A DNA stretch of 64,000 nucleotides from Leptasterias polaris (GCA_037783415.1 JAZGTN010000070.1:11229001-11293000), one strand, 5' to 3'; positions 1 to 12,400 are shown, counted from the stretch's first letter. Numbers and translations are program-made. Notes: generated from the sequence alone by a model not told the origin.

Positions 1-2029
1 TCCACTGTGGTTTTGAATGATAGGTGCACTAAGCCTGCAATATGATATCATGTGGTGAATGCATCTACACAGTCCACACATGTACACAGTTAGTTCTGTG
101 CACAGTTGTCCCACCATACACAACCATTTCAGTTGAATGGTTTCAAATGGTTGATCAACTCACTGGAAAATGTTACCAAGAGTAGGAGGGTTAATATTAA
201 GATTTTCCAATGGGAGTGCCCTTTTCAAAATGAGAATGGCCTTGCCCTTTCAAAGCTGAAATTCCAGGCCTGTACCCTGTAAGCTGTAAGTACTTTTTCT
301 TTCTCTATTCTTGTGGCTCCCAAGGTTTTTTTGAGGGAAATAATAAAGTCAAAAATCACCATGCGGTAAAATGGCATTTCTGAATTTTTACTGTCACCGG
401 TAAACTAAATACAAAATACAATGCCAGTTTAAAAGATACTGCCTTATTTCTAATAATACTTGATCTTGGACGGAGGCTACATGTACATGTACATCGGCTA
501 AAATTCTGCATCCGGCTAAAATTCTGCATGGTCCGGCCACCACTTTACCTCCATTGGCCTTAATTTAGGTCAAATTATATCCTTACACTGTACCTGTCCA
601 GAAGCGTTGACAGAATGTATACAGAGAGAGGCACACATTGAACTAGTAATTATTAAAAAGAGTCAAAATCATGAAAAATAAGCCATTTTCGGGTGTATGG
701 CAGTCTTGACAACGCTGCTTGCTACACTCCATTTTAGTTCCTTTAGGGGCATTGGTGCGCGAGGTGTTCCATCTGCGATGAACTGTACGCTTGAATTTTC
801 CTTTTTAATAAAGGTCAAAAATTAGCGTATCCGCTACCAAATCCTCAGGAGGAATATTTTTAAAATAAAAATATAGTCCAACATCCATTAACAAATCAAA
901 TATTGAAATAAAACTCTTAGAAAGTGGTGGCCGGGTGTGACATCTTTCTGCTACAGTACATCATTCATAATGTCATCATTCATAAACAAACAAAACAACA
1001 AGTATTTTTGTGTGCCACGTACATAGTTTTTAGTAATTGTCAAGAAGGAATTTCAACAACTGTGTTTCCTTCCTACCTCCCATGATGCCTCCCCTGAGTG
1101 TGAGTGTCAGTGTCATTATCTGTATTTTGACCAAATGACACTGACCTAAATTCAAAAATAAAAAAGTAATAAGATTCTAAGAAGAGTAATAAAATTGACA
1201 CATCTTCACAAGGATGCACTACACACACACACACTAACCATATGTCCATAGAGAAAGAACTCTATCGTGCACTAACCTAACTAGATAAAGTCCTCAATTA
1301 GACATGTTACTAACAACAAAACATGTTAGAACAGGCATTCAATTTAATTTAAGAATAAAGAATTACTACTACTAGATAATAGGAATGGAATTGAATAAAT
1401 AACAAATCCTCAGAATCAGGACAGAAGTAAAATACAACATACAAACCTCAATGTTTCTCACACATGGATATCACGAGTAGAATATGTAGTTTGAGACATT
1501 CTGTGATGTGTTGGGAGATCTGTTCTAGGAGCAATGGGAACGCCTACATTTTTAGGAGCTGAAAACAGTCAATTATGCCTATTTAGCAGAGCTAGGCCGG
1601 CTACAAGCTCAATATTCTGTAGTTTGCAGCCTTGACCTCAATTCACATCACATTTATTAATTTGCTCGTCCCCGCGTTTGGATAAAACTATTTCATTCCA
1701 TCCGCTCTACGTTAGGGTGAAACGAGTGCTAACCGCCGGGGGAAAAGGTTGCCAAAAATGATCTACTGTGTCTGTTCTTGAAAAACTTAATAAATTCACT
1801 TTTAAATTATAACCACCATTTCTCTCATGATATATTCTGAAAACATCAACTTATGCTCTCATTTTTTTCAAATAATCTGGAATTTTCTTCGATTTTACAC
1901 TTAGATAAAAACAAAAACAGTAGCTGGGTTTCAATAGTCAGGTACACTTCCCAGGTTGTGTGGAAAATGTTATGTTTTTTACGAGGCTGAAAAATTAAAG
2001 AAGTCAGGGTAGCACGTCAAGACTGAAAA
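1..2029. other. Gene-free stretch upstream of CHRAC1 with dispersed repeats
   Basis: I see no coding exon here. Bases 1-190 match a dispersed repeat that recurs at about 35835-36005; both share the order of short blocks around catctacacag, gtgcacagttgt and tttcaaatggttg. Bases 190-260 match a second dispersed repeat, seen again near 33340-33420 and 53450-53550. The last few hundred bases before 2030 should hold the CHRAC1 promoter and 5' UTR, but I recognise no core promoter element. Confidence 0.5.
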
Positions 2030-5000
2030 ATGGCGGATAAATCAACGAAACTTACGCTCTTGCCTGTAGCAAGAATACGAACTATCATGAAAAGTTCACC
2101 AGATGTGACAGTTATTGGACAAGAGTCATTGTTTATGATAACCAAGGCAACGGTATGGATGCGTATTTATGAAATTGATAATGTGGTGTTATATAGCTTG
2201 TCGTGGCCAAGCCCAAAAGGCGGTCTAGCCATAACTTGCTCTTCCGGGAGTCTATCGATTCTTTGAGATAATATCGTATGACGCCCTGTATTCCAGGGCG
2301 TCCCCTGAAATCGAGGCAAATCTTTTACCTCTCTGCTCGCGATGTAAACAGTCCCTAGATACAATTTTTGTGGTTTGACTTGCCAAGCAAAGAGTCTCCT
2401 CTCATTTGACCAAAACTTAGAAACATGTAAAGATCCAACAACAATGCACTCTCATGCTCTGTACTACAAAATTCACTACAACTTAGGTCTTAGTCAATAT
2501 TACACTTCCACAGTGCTTTCAGCATGCTACACATATCTCACAACGAATTGATCACCCACTCAAATACACCTCTTTAATCATCCCAACGATCAATGCATAC
2601 AAGTTTGCTTTCTTCCCAAGAACTATGTCAGTTTGGAACAGGCTACCACCATCTGCTGTTCTGCACATAGCCCCATCCATACAGGTCTTTTTAATAGCAG
2701 CCAGCCCTGCCATCAGTCAGAGTCTCTGTATGGCAACACTGTTCTCTGAACAACAAATACTTTTCCTTATTTCTGCACCTGTAAATAGTGCACTTTTCTC
2801 TTTTCTTTGGCACCTTAATATCCACCTGACTGTTGACGTCACTTTCAACAAGCATCCCAGTTTAGCCCAAATTGGGCTGCAAGGGGATTATTATAACAAG
2901 TAACTAGTAAGGCTCCACTGGTTAGTTGCACTGCAGTGTTGTAGGCCAAAATGCAAAAAGTTGTGGTATTTTATTAGGCATTTCTGCAAGGTACAAAAAT
3001 ATGTCATACTGTCGGGGCCATAAAAAAAAAAATTCCCACCGAAAAAGTTTCATCAAACACTTTTTCAATTCACAATTCACGATGATCAAATCATGTGACT
3101 GAACATTCTGCTGAGCATTCTGGGGGAAAAAATACAGAGGCTTAAAGAAGCCACGTGCCATATCATTTTCTAATAGTCTGGATATTTTTTTTTTTTAACA
3201 CTCTATCATTTTTGTTAATAATATTAAAATTTAAACATCAGCTTTGTGATTCGATTATCACTGTTTATTTATATGCTTTATTATAAATGTTAAGAAACAT
3301 AAAAAGACACAAAAGTGACTAGGGAACATGACCAAATTCAAGAATTTCATTATGACACTACAACACCACAAATTTATAACTATTTATAAGAAGAAGCCAT
3401 GGCATGATGATCAAGGTTTTAGCCAGGATTTGGTAAAAGGGTGTCCAAATCTGCTGGAAATTTAAAAACTGGGTGTCCAAATTGTTCACTTACAATACAT
3501 TTACATGTAAATGACAGATGAAACAGGGTGTCCAAATTTAAAACAGGGTGTCCAAAAGACACCCAGACACCCCTCTGGCTAACACTATGATGATGATTAT
3601 GTTATGGAAGTTGTGAGCCAGAGTTCAAGGATATTAAAAGGAGGGTCGAGTAATGAATGTACGGGTAACGTTAGTGTAAGTACATCGTGGCCACCCAGGG
3701 ATGTTGATCATGATGCAATAAATTAATCGTAGCTTGTCTTGTTGGTCACATGCATCCCTTACTTCTTAGTAGTAGAGTAGACCAAATGCAACCAGAGATC
3801 ATGTGCATGTAACATTAAGGTCAGACTTGAGAGTTGCAGGGTATTTCACATTTGAGGGGGTATGGGTATGGGAAATTGAGCCCAGTGCATCCGTGTTGAT
3901 ATAGTCTAATTTTAGGTCTAGGGTCGAATGACGTGTATTGGCTGTAACTGTAGTAAACACTGGCGTAAGTTTGGTTCAGACATAGCCTACTGGTACTAAT
4001 ATGTATAGGCCAGTCTAGGAATGAGTACAGTTACATTTTGTAAAGGAAATCTGAATATATATACTTTTTTTTTTTTTTTTTCTGCTAATAATTTCTTTAT
4101 TCGTCCCTCTGTCTTCCTTTCCAGGAGCTATTTGTGCAACATATTGCCCAGGAGTCGTACCAACGGAGTAAAAATAAGACAAGTGTGGTGTACGGCAACC
4201 TAGCCCAAGTTGTTGAAGAAGATATTGCATTCCAGTTCTTAGCAGGCAAGTACAAAAACCAAGACAGTGACACCCCCAGACTCGATTTCACAAAGCACTA
4301 AGATTCATCTAAGATGAGTTGTCAGTGTTACCATAGTGATTTGTACTGTGACTTCACACTTTGCTGAGCAGTTAAGGTTGATTCAAGCTTAAGATCAGTC
4401 TCAGCTCTTTGTGAAATCGAGCCCTACGCCAAATTTCATAGAGCTGCTTATAACCAGAAAATATTGTTTAACAATTATTTGCTGAGCAAAAAACAGCAGG
4501 ATACCAGTCACAAATTGTACATGTGACATGGTAGTTTGGCTGGTAAACTTATTCTGGTAAGCATAATTTTTTTGTGCTGAGCTATTTTGTTTGTGCTTTT
4601 AAAAGCAGGCTGTATGAAGTTGGGCCTTGGTATGTTACACGCGTTCACATGCAGGCTCTGGATTTACACAGGGAAAGCAGTTCTATTTTGTGTGTATTAT
4701 TATTTTGTTTTTATACAACTTTGCATATTTTTGCGGGTTAGGGCCTACACTTTCCTTACATCTTCAGCGTTCTTCCTTAACACTGGTCCACTGGCCAAAT
4801 GCCAGTAAACACCAGAGGACCAGTCACAATTCACTCCCAAGTGGTCTGACTGGCTAGTTCAGTGTTAAAATCCATTCCTATTTCATTTGAAATATGGACC
4901 AGTGAAAAGGTGGATTAGTGAAATGACAAATACCTAACTGCATATCTGCCAACTGTTCAGATTTAATAGGAATTGTCCAGATTTTGAGATTACAGGCTGC

Positions 5001-5488
5001 AAAAAAGTAGAACATTCCTATTTTCTGACAATGACAGCAATGTACAAGATCAAAAAAGTTCTGGCAAAAGAGGGTGTCATTTGGATGCGACAGTAGTAGA
5101 GATTTTCTTACGGGATGCAGTGATTTGTGTGCATTGTTTTAAATACCAAATAATAAACCATTTTTGTTTTAAATACATACATCATTTGTGTACTGTACAT
5201 GTAATAAGCTTTACTCTAGCGACTTCTTGCATCGCTATCTGTGGACTTGTACAATTTGTGTTCCTATTTCTGAGGTTTCAATGATGGCAGGTATGTAACT
5301 AGTCCTGCTGGCTAGTCACTAAAAAGGTTAAAGGCAAACCCCGATACTTTTTTTCAGGCACGCAATGACAGTTATGCTCTTCTCATGTAACATTCAAAAT
5401 TCTGACATTTTTTGATTCCTCAGATGTTCTGCCAAAGAAAGTTCTGGCAAGAGACTACCTCCAGTCATTAGAGAACGACAACAGATAG
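2030..5488 (+). CDS. CHRAC1: CHRAC1, chromatin accessibility complex histone-fold subunit (3 exons)
   Basis: Coding exons are 2030-2152, 4125-4245 and 5424-5488, giving 102 residues. The family protein is an H2A/NF-YC-like histone-fold subunit. It pairs with POLE3 and binds DNA in the CHRAC (ISWI/ACF1) nucleosome-sliding complex in the nucleus. Exon 1 encodes LPVARIRTIMKSSPDV, the helix 1 signature. Exon 2 begins ELFVQHIAQESY and carries VVYGNLAQVVEED. Exon 3 encodes DVLPKKVLARDYLQSLEND and then TAG. The order and spacing match vertebrate CHRAC1, though this protein is shorter than human (131 residues) because the acidic tail is nearly absent. Exon 1 ends at a GT donor in phase 0. Exon 2 ends in phase 1 at a GC donor (AG|GCAAGT), which homology requires. 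The start is the first ATG of the conserved frame. Recognition is from memory of the family. Confidence 0.9.
2460..2730 (+). pseudogene. LINE C-terminal remnant in CHRAC1 intron 1
   Basis: One frame near 2590-2720 reads AYKFAFFPRTMSVWNRLPPS, which is the C-terminal signature of many non-LTR reverse transcriptases (SFFPRT..WN.LP). No reverse transcriptase core precedes it, so this is a heavily 5'-truncated, decayed LINE insert. Confidence 0.5.
4281..4424. repeat. Foldback MITE in CHRAC1 intron 2
   Basis: The arms are inverted: the segment starts with ctcgatttcacaaagcac and ends with ctttgtgaaatcgag. The whole is about 145 bp with no ORF and starts about 35 bp after the exon 2 donor. This is a terminal-inverted-repeat, non-autonomous element of unknown superfamily. 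Confidence 0.6.
4431..4645. repeat. Diverged copy of the catagagctgctt MITE family
   Basis: The segment begins with aaatttcatagagctgctt and contains a stretch about tcacaaattgtacatgtgac that also occurs, in the opposite orientation, in the intact copies at 41662-41853 and 42801-42993. The right end is degraded. Confidence 0.45.
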
Positions 5489-5776
5489 CTTCATCCCTCG
5501 GACTAGCTTGTGATTTCCAAGAATTGCACTCTTTCCTTTCGCGAGGCTGTGACTAGACGTAAAGACCACTGGCAGCGGCTGTATTAGTCTTGCTCCAAGA
5601 AGGCCTCAGATGTTTTCAAATGGATTGTTGCACCTTGAATCCATGGGTACCAGCCTAGATGCTAGGCTGCCTCATTCTGGACATCATCCATCTGCAGTCG
5701 GCATCAAATGAGATCAGAGTAAAACCTTTTGTGTCAACAATCCCATGGAATTGAAAAGGCCCAAAAATTAAATAAA
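5489..5776 (+). other. CHRAC1: CHRAC1 3' UTR with AATAAA polyadenylation signal
   Basis: The sequence after the TAG at 5486-5488 has no coding potential. The first good polyadenylation hexamer, AATAAA, is at 5771-5776 and is followed by a T-rich stretch (5790-5815) that fits a downstream element. The inferred 3' UTR is therefore about 300 nt. The cleavage site itself cannot be seen. Confidence 0.55.
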
Positions 5777-6310
5777 ATTCATTGTCTACGTTTTTTCTTA
5801 TTTTTTTCTATAAAGGACCCTTTTTGGTACGTGTGTGTGTGGTGGTGGAACTGGTTTTAAACAGATTATTTTGCCATGTGGTTCTGGAAGGAGGGTTTGT
5901 GTTTTTGAGTTTGGACAGTTTTGGGCCGCTCTTATTTATTTTATCATCAACATAAAAACACACTTAAGTAAGTTGTTATGGTGTTTAACTTATGGAGTAA
6001 TTACCAAAAGTACTCCCTACCTTTGAAAAAGTTTGAATTCAGATGACAGTATGACATTTCTCATCCTTGCATTCATGTATATTGAAGAGCACAGGTCAGA
6101 TGGTTTTTTTTTTGTCAGGGAAATGCAATTTTATCTTAATACAGTGTATCCGAGTAGAGGGCACCTCTAAATGTATGAGGGACATAATAATTTGTACTGG
6201 AACATATTCAAGAGGGACCAGGGGCATGGAGTTGAGAGCACTAACTCCCCTTTGTTGCCAACATGCTGCAAATCCATCGTTGAAGATTACCGACAGTAAT
6301 AGTTAAAGAG
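5777..6310. other. Gene-free stretch downstream of CHRAC1
   Basis: Short frames only, none with conserved motifs or splice context. It contains GT- and T-rich low-complexity runs. Confidence 0.5.
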
Positions 6311-6314
6311 GAAG

Positions 6315-6645
6315 GGAATGACCAATTCAATTTTGTGATTGTGATACGTGTTTTGTACGGGAATGTTTTAGTTCATTCCTGACTTTCGATAATATTTGTT
6401 CATAATGGCCTTAAATTTGACATTTTGACTTGGGACAAAAACAAATTCCTTGGAATGTAAAGATAGTTGTTGAAATCCAAAACATTCCTGTACAAAAATG
6501 TAGAGACCCATTTGTCTCAGAATACAATGGCAATTTACAACTTTTTATTGTGAGGTTAGAGATTTGCAATTTTTTCCCCACTCACACGAGGACTCTATCT
6601 ATTGGAAAACTAGTACACCACAAAATTGAATTGGTCATTTCCATT
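6315..6645. repeat. Foldback element with arms at 6320 and 6625
   Basis: The left arm around 6317-6340 (aatgaccaattcaattttgt) is the inverse of the right arm around 6620-6645 (acaaaattgaattggtcatt). The interior has no convincing ORF. A 30-bp direct repeat (ctttttattgtgaggttag and following bases) at about 6541 and about 7041 brackets the next 500 bp and suggests a local duplication. Confidence 0.45.
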
Positions 6646-7129
6646 CCTGACATTAGACTTGACAGATGTTTTTTTTTTTTTTTTTTGGTTAAAGTTTAAG
6701 AAGAGGTTGCGCCTGCAAACCAACAAAAATGGTTACAGGCACATGCACACTCTTCAATCTTTATATTAATGCCCAAACCACAATTATGCACGCATACATT
6801 ATTGAGTGTATTGAGTGTGTAGTCTTTTTATTTTATTTTTTTTTTAATGAGATATCGCCTAACTCACAAGGCCACGGACGGCCACTCAAGGTGAGGGCTA
6901 CACATAACTGATTTGGGCTATCAACCCAAATCAATTGACACCAGGGGCACGTTGCCTCCTACTCCTGGGGCTGAAACAGGGTTACCCCCTTCACAGTCCT
7001 TAAGGATGTAGGCATGGGTAGAATGCACTACCTTCCCAAAACTTTTTATTGTGAGGTTAGAGATTTACAATTTGCAAGTCTTGGTGTAAAACATTTTGTT
7101 TTCACTCGACCCTGCTAGCTGCATACACA

Positions 7130-7245
7130 TTCCAAATACACGAGCTGGTGCTGTTAGGAAAACTCTTTCTATCACCCACCACACTGACGGGTTCATGGCT
7201 TCCAGAGAATGCCCTCTATCGGTGGAATGTGTTGAGTGTGCTTGG
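7130..7245. repeat. Partial copy of the cttggtgcaagac MITE family
   Basis: It shares gacgggttcatggcttccag and ccctctatcggtggaat with the interior of the two complete copies at 10684-10919 and 41084-41363. Its terminal inverted repeats are missing. Confidence 0.5.
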
Positions 7246-7884
7246 TTCAGGGATGTGATTTCTCCGTTTATAACCAGAAATCCAGTTAAAAAAAAAAAAA
7301 TGTAAATGTTTGTTTTTTGGTTTTTTAATATGCTTAAAATCACACCATATATAAGGCCCCCAGATTGCAGAGTAGGGCTTTTCAAACCAAAGATAAATCT
7401 ATATTAGTGGGTTTCATGCTCGCAAGCTTTCAAGATCGCAAGCTTTGTGCTCACAGTTCAGTTCTTTTTCAACAGCCTATCACATCCCTGATGGTTTTTG
7501 TAACATACATCGTATGAATTTCTTGAACGTCTTGCACTGTGGTGTCAGAGCCCCTAAGCTCAAGATGGACTGTCCAATGTTCTGTTAATATTAATCCATC
7601 CTTCAAACTTACGTTGTTATTGTTTTTATAATCAATCACAGAATTACCGAAATAAGAATAAAATGTGTACAAATGAAACTATTTATGGAAAAGATATCTT
7701 TATTTAATAATAATGTCCAACGCTTTGAAAGTGTATTCATAAATGCCCCAGTTAGTTTAGGCAGTCCTATTATTGGTTGCAAGGTGGTCATATGACTGAT
7801 AAAGGCCTGTTTTAAATGGCTGGTAAAGACGTGTAAGTGAAGCTTTATTAAGCCAAGGACCAAGCAATAGTTTTTTGTTTTTTT

Positions 7885-8004
7885 TAATAAGTGTCTTGTT
7901 TAAGGACACACATGTCAAGACCGGGACTGGAACCCACACTCTGCTGAACAGAAACACCAGAGCTTGAGTCCAGTGCGCTTGACTGCTCCACCACAATACG
8001 CTTG
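7885..8004 (-). repeat. tRNA-Leu-derived SINE
   Basis: On the minus strand this reads as a tRNA-like head: a D-arm-like GGAGCAGTCAAGCGC, then GGACTCAAGCTC (anticodon position CAA), a long variable arm, and a B box GGGTTCCAGTCCCGG. It is followed by a region containing aaggacac/gtgtcctt and an A-rich stretch. The CAA anticodon and long variable arm indicate a tRNA-Leu origin. Related copies are at 12365-12565, 13805-13915, 15845-16055, 30940-31095 and 47125-47212. Confidence 0.7.
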
Positions 8005-8165
8005 AAAGGAAATTTACCTGGTATGTCCGTTGCCAGGTAGTATTTTAAAGTCTCCCCTTGCTGATGGAGCCTGCAGTGCCATAACCAAGAAAGTCAGAAA
8101 ACTTCCTCAATAAAATTTTGGGGGATTTGGAACTGTTCGGTTTAGAATGGAAAAAAGGGGCTTAA

Positions 8166-8931
8166 CCCTTTGCATGCCATCGGCGACTTGCGTCGCCGAA
8201 CCCATTTCACACACACAGCGCCATCGGCGACTGGAGTCGCCTACGAGTATAACCGATCTTAACTCACTGAATTCTGGGAAATTATTGACCCCTGACCTTC
8301 CAACACGTTAGTTTATTCAGTTGAATACATGGACAACACTTTCTCATCGATACACAGCTTCATTTTATATAAAAAATCGTTATATTCTCCGTTAAAAATC
8401 TGAGTTTGTTTGTGCGTTATAACAAAGAGTCATCAACAATGGATGCCCACGCTGCATTTCTGGAGATTTTTCATGATTTGGACTCCGGAAATTTGGATTT
8501 AGAAGAGTCTTTTCTCGACGATTATAGCGATGACGATGAAGGTACGAACGATGGTAATGTACATGTACAATGTACATGTACACGATGTAGAAGCTGAGTC
8601 CAACAGCATCGATGGGTCCGAATCGGACGATTCCCCCATTGAAAATCAACAGCGAGTGGGTCGTGACAATAAGATGCGTGGTGTATTTCGGAGAGCCTAG
8701 GTAGTTTTGAAACGTCATATCTTTCTAACCTTAGGGCCCAAAATCATGATTTTTGTTACATGATATTGAGTTAACAATACTGAATAAAATCTTTATTTTG
8801 ATTTTTCTCTAAAACACTGTCCACACAAGGTAATTTGTGCAAAATGGTTTGGCCCTGTGTTACTTGCTGCGTGTCACAGGAAATGCGGCGCCACAGGTGT
8901 ACAAACTAATGGTGGCATGCTAAGGTAAGGG
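8166..8931 (+). mobile_element. piggyBac-like element with TTAA target duplication and transposase N-terminal remnant
   Basis: The element is bracketed by TTAA at 8162-8165 and 8932-8935. Its ends are inverted: CCCTTTGCATGCCA at the left, and TGGCATGC followed by TAAGGTAAGGG at the right. TTAA duplication plus CCC ends is the piggyBac signature. Two subterminal hairpins follow the left end (ggcgacttgcgtcgcc and ggcgactggagtcgcc). An ATG at 8439 opens a short acidic reading frame (MDAHAAFLEIFHDLDSGN, then DDYSDDDE) that resembles the acidic N-terminus of piggyBac transposases and stops at 8597. No DDD catalytic domain is present, so this is a non-autonomous deletion derivative. Confidence 0.75.
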
Positions 8932-8934
8932 TTA

Positions 8935-9320
8935 AAGGGTCTGTACACGTTTGGTAATGACTCTGAAAATTAATGGCAATAAAAACTTAATTGGTAAGAA
9001 GTACAGCAGCTTTGGATAGTATAATGAATTTTGAGAAACTTTTAACTTCGAAGTACTACGGTTATGGAATAATAGATCACTTTTTATTCCCCAAATTTGA
9101 ATCTGAGAATCGTTATGGCCATAACGCTTCGATGTATTCCTATGGGGAATATTCTTCCTGCGTGGAAATATTCGCTCCGGTTTTTCGGGGATATCTCAAA
9201 AACGCGACCACCTTTTGAAGTGAAATTTTCACAGGTTAGTTTTATTGTATATACCTACATTTATATAGGATTAATACAATCAGTAAGCTCCAATTACCAA
9301 ACGTATACAGCACCTTTAAC
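8935..9320 (+). repeat. MITE family A, copy 1
   Basis: It starts aaagggtctgtacacgtttg and ends with the near-inverse caaacgtatacagcaccttt. The interior contains tatctcaaaaacgcgaccac and gaaattttcacaggttag. The same order of blocks is found at 30517-30890 (+) and 37533-37920 (-). It begins immediately after the TTAA of the neighbouring piggyBac-like element. Confidence 0.7.
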
Positions 9321-9447
9321 ACAGGACAAAATTGTCTCAAAAATATGTTTAAGTATAGAATAATTTCATGATTCAAAATGAAACTTTTCACTCTTAAAAG
9401 TTGGCAATTTTTCTGTGAACAGAAAATCAAACTAGTACACAAACTTT

Positions 9448-12400
9448 TCATTTGTTCTTGCCGATTTCTCTCGCACGGAGAACGGCGCCCTCCATGGCAT
9501 CCATCATTGCCCCCCTAACCCCCCTCTGCTCCATAATATGTACTCCACAAATCGTTGTTCCGGCAGGTGAGGTGACATTGTCCTTGATTTGTGCCGGGTG
9601 CACTCCGGTCTCGATGATCAGTTTCGCTGTGCCCTGGATAGTATAATAATAATAATAATAATAATAACACATAATTAAGTTCTTATTTAGCGCACCTGAA
9701 GGGCAACCTAAAGCGCTCATTATTATTTTCTACAGGAATGCAAAGCTATGTTTGAAATTATAACACCAATTTAAAGGGTATGTACAACATTGGTAAATGT
9801 CAAAGACCAGTATCCACACTTGATGTGACCCAACATTATACATGAAATAACAAACCTTCGAAAGTTTAAGCTCAATTCGTAATCAGAGTCATGAGAAAAC
9901 ACACAAAAAACCACTATATGTTTTAACTTTTTTCAAACATCAGATTTTATCCTGCGTGATAAAGACTATTGTTTTACTCATTTCCTAAAAACTATGGCAT
10001 TTCAAGCAAAACTATTCCAAGGGAAGTTTTCCACCATGACCATCTTTATACCATGTAAGTTATGTGCAAATCTGTGAACATTTATATTTTCAATCTTACC
10101 AATGTTGTACACACCCTTTAACATGTATGCTTGTACCTGCGATGCAAACTTAATGCAGCGGAAACCCTAGGAGAACCCCTTCTTTTAACGATAAGTAACC
10201 TGGGTTCTTTTACCTGCATTACACAACACATCCCATCCAAAGGAGGCTGGGACCTGGTATTTTGGCTGGTGATCCATCTTTGTGATGTACATGTAAGTTT
10301 GTTTGCAGAAGGTCTATGTTATTGACTACAAATTTTGTAGGAACAAAGACAACGGAACGTCAGATACTTACCAACATCGAGTAAGGAGCGAGCTTGTTGG
10401 CTAGAACGCGGGGCAATCCCATCTTGACTGCACCATCTGCAAGCGCCTCTATGATAATAGAATTCTGTCAAGATGAAGGATACAACATTTTAATAGCAAT
10501 AAGTAAACAGAACGGGCAAGTAGGTGAGCCCTGTCTTTTTTTATGAGCCCATACCACCCATTCGAAACATAACTCATGGTCAATGTATGGGTAATATCAA
10601 AACATTCTGAGTAAACAGTTATCTGTGCCCTTGAGACAGCAAGAACACACCCACCGAGTTCGAGCCCCTGGTATGGGTCGCTATAGTCTTGGTGCAAGAC
10701 GTTGTTGTTCATTATCACCCAACTATCGCAATTTCCAAGTCCGATCCGCGGCGTGCACATTAGTATCGAACAATAGCGGGCGCTGTTGTGAAAATTTCAA
10801 TCATCCGACAGGTTTGTGGCTACCAGAGAACGCCCTCTATCGGTGGAATAGTCGCGACGTGTGTAGTGTTGAGTTTATGGTTTTACTATTCTTAACATAA
10901 GAACGTCTTGCACCAAGACCAGGGTCGCCAGAATTTTTCAGTAAAGCCATGACAAAGAAACAAGTCTTAAACATTTTTTACATTTCATAATAACAACAAT
11001 TTCTCAGCCATCCTCAGGGCACAGATAAGATTGATTTTTTTATCTCTGATGCAATTATCACATTTATCAAATTGTTTGCAGTACCCAGGTATCCCCAGCT
11101 CATTACATACATGTAGGTGGCATGGGCGACTCGTGTGTGACGCTTGCTGAATTCAGTCAATAACCCGAAAGAGACTGTGTTCGTGTTTTTATGTTTTTTT
11201 GTTTACAGCCCAAATACTGCGTTAATTTAGTAACGGTCTACCGTGGATGCCAAAAATAAGAACAGCCCAAGCTTTATACCTGAGAAGATGATGGGAGGAA
11301 AACACCACATTGGGGAAAACCCACGCAATCAGGTAAGGACTGAAAAGCCAATCCACACTGCAAGGCTCTGGTCTGTGGGATTCGAACCGGGGTCCACATA
11401 GGTGAAATGCAGGGAAAGAAACAAACTGACCCAACCTGAATGGCCTAAACCCAGCAAATATAGACAAAACCAATTAACCCTTTAGAGACCATAGCGGCCA
11501 CAAGTGGCTTGTACCAAAACGCCCATAGCGACCACAAACGGCCGCAAAGTTTAACCTACTTCTATTCACATAAAGAGATCAAAGTAAAGGTCATGGCCAA
11601 GTATGATATTTTCCCGATATAGTATGATGACATAGTATCCCAATTTCTAAAATAAGAAACTAAATTTTCTCTTTCATTTTAATTTATTTATGTTGAGATT
11701 TTTAGTGACAAAATTTCAATAAAGAAACTTAACAATATTAGCAATGTCTGGGCGTTTTGTGATGATTAAACAAAAATGAATGGTCTCTTAAAGGGTTAAG
11801 AATACCAGATTTCCGAATCCAGTGTGGTCAATTGTGAGTAACCCCATGAAATAAACCATAGTGGTAATGGTTGGTCCTCGGAGTTGGTAAAATTCAAAAC
11901 AGAAACAAGTTGAAGGGAAATATACTCCAAATACCAACCCATGCACAAGCAGCCCCTCCCAGCTGGGCCGTTACATCCAGTAGGTGCTCCTGCACCTCCT
12001 CGCAGCAACCCAGAGGTTTGAAGAGCGCCTCCACGATGCTGACGTCCCGCGCTGTGGCATCGACTGACTTCGTGTACATGGCTATACCGGCTGAAACTTC
12101 ATTGGGAAGGCTAGGCATGACTCGAATAATGTGACACTTACGTAGCCCCTGCAGAGAAAGAGAAAGAGAACGAGAGAGAGAGCAGTAAAAAAATATCCAT
12201 TAAAATCCTTTAGTTAATTTAAATATAATAATACAAATACTACTTTGATACCATGCTTAATACTACGTTTCCTAAGCGTTACTGTATTTATCCTGCAAGG
12301 TATGTGGAGCTTCGTTTTTGAAGTAAAGGTTTACAAGATGCTGTGAAGGAATAAACAGCCAATCAAACAAGGAACTTTTTTACGATAAGTGCACTGGATT

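Noticed and set aside
8439..8597. Independent acidic small-protein gene
   Set aside because: It lies inside a TTAA-flanked element and looks like a piggyBac transposase N-terminus.
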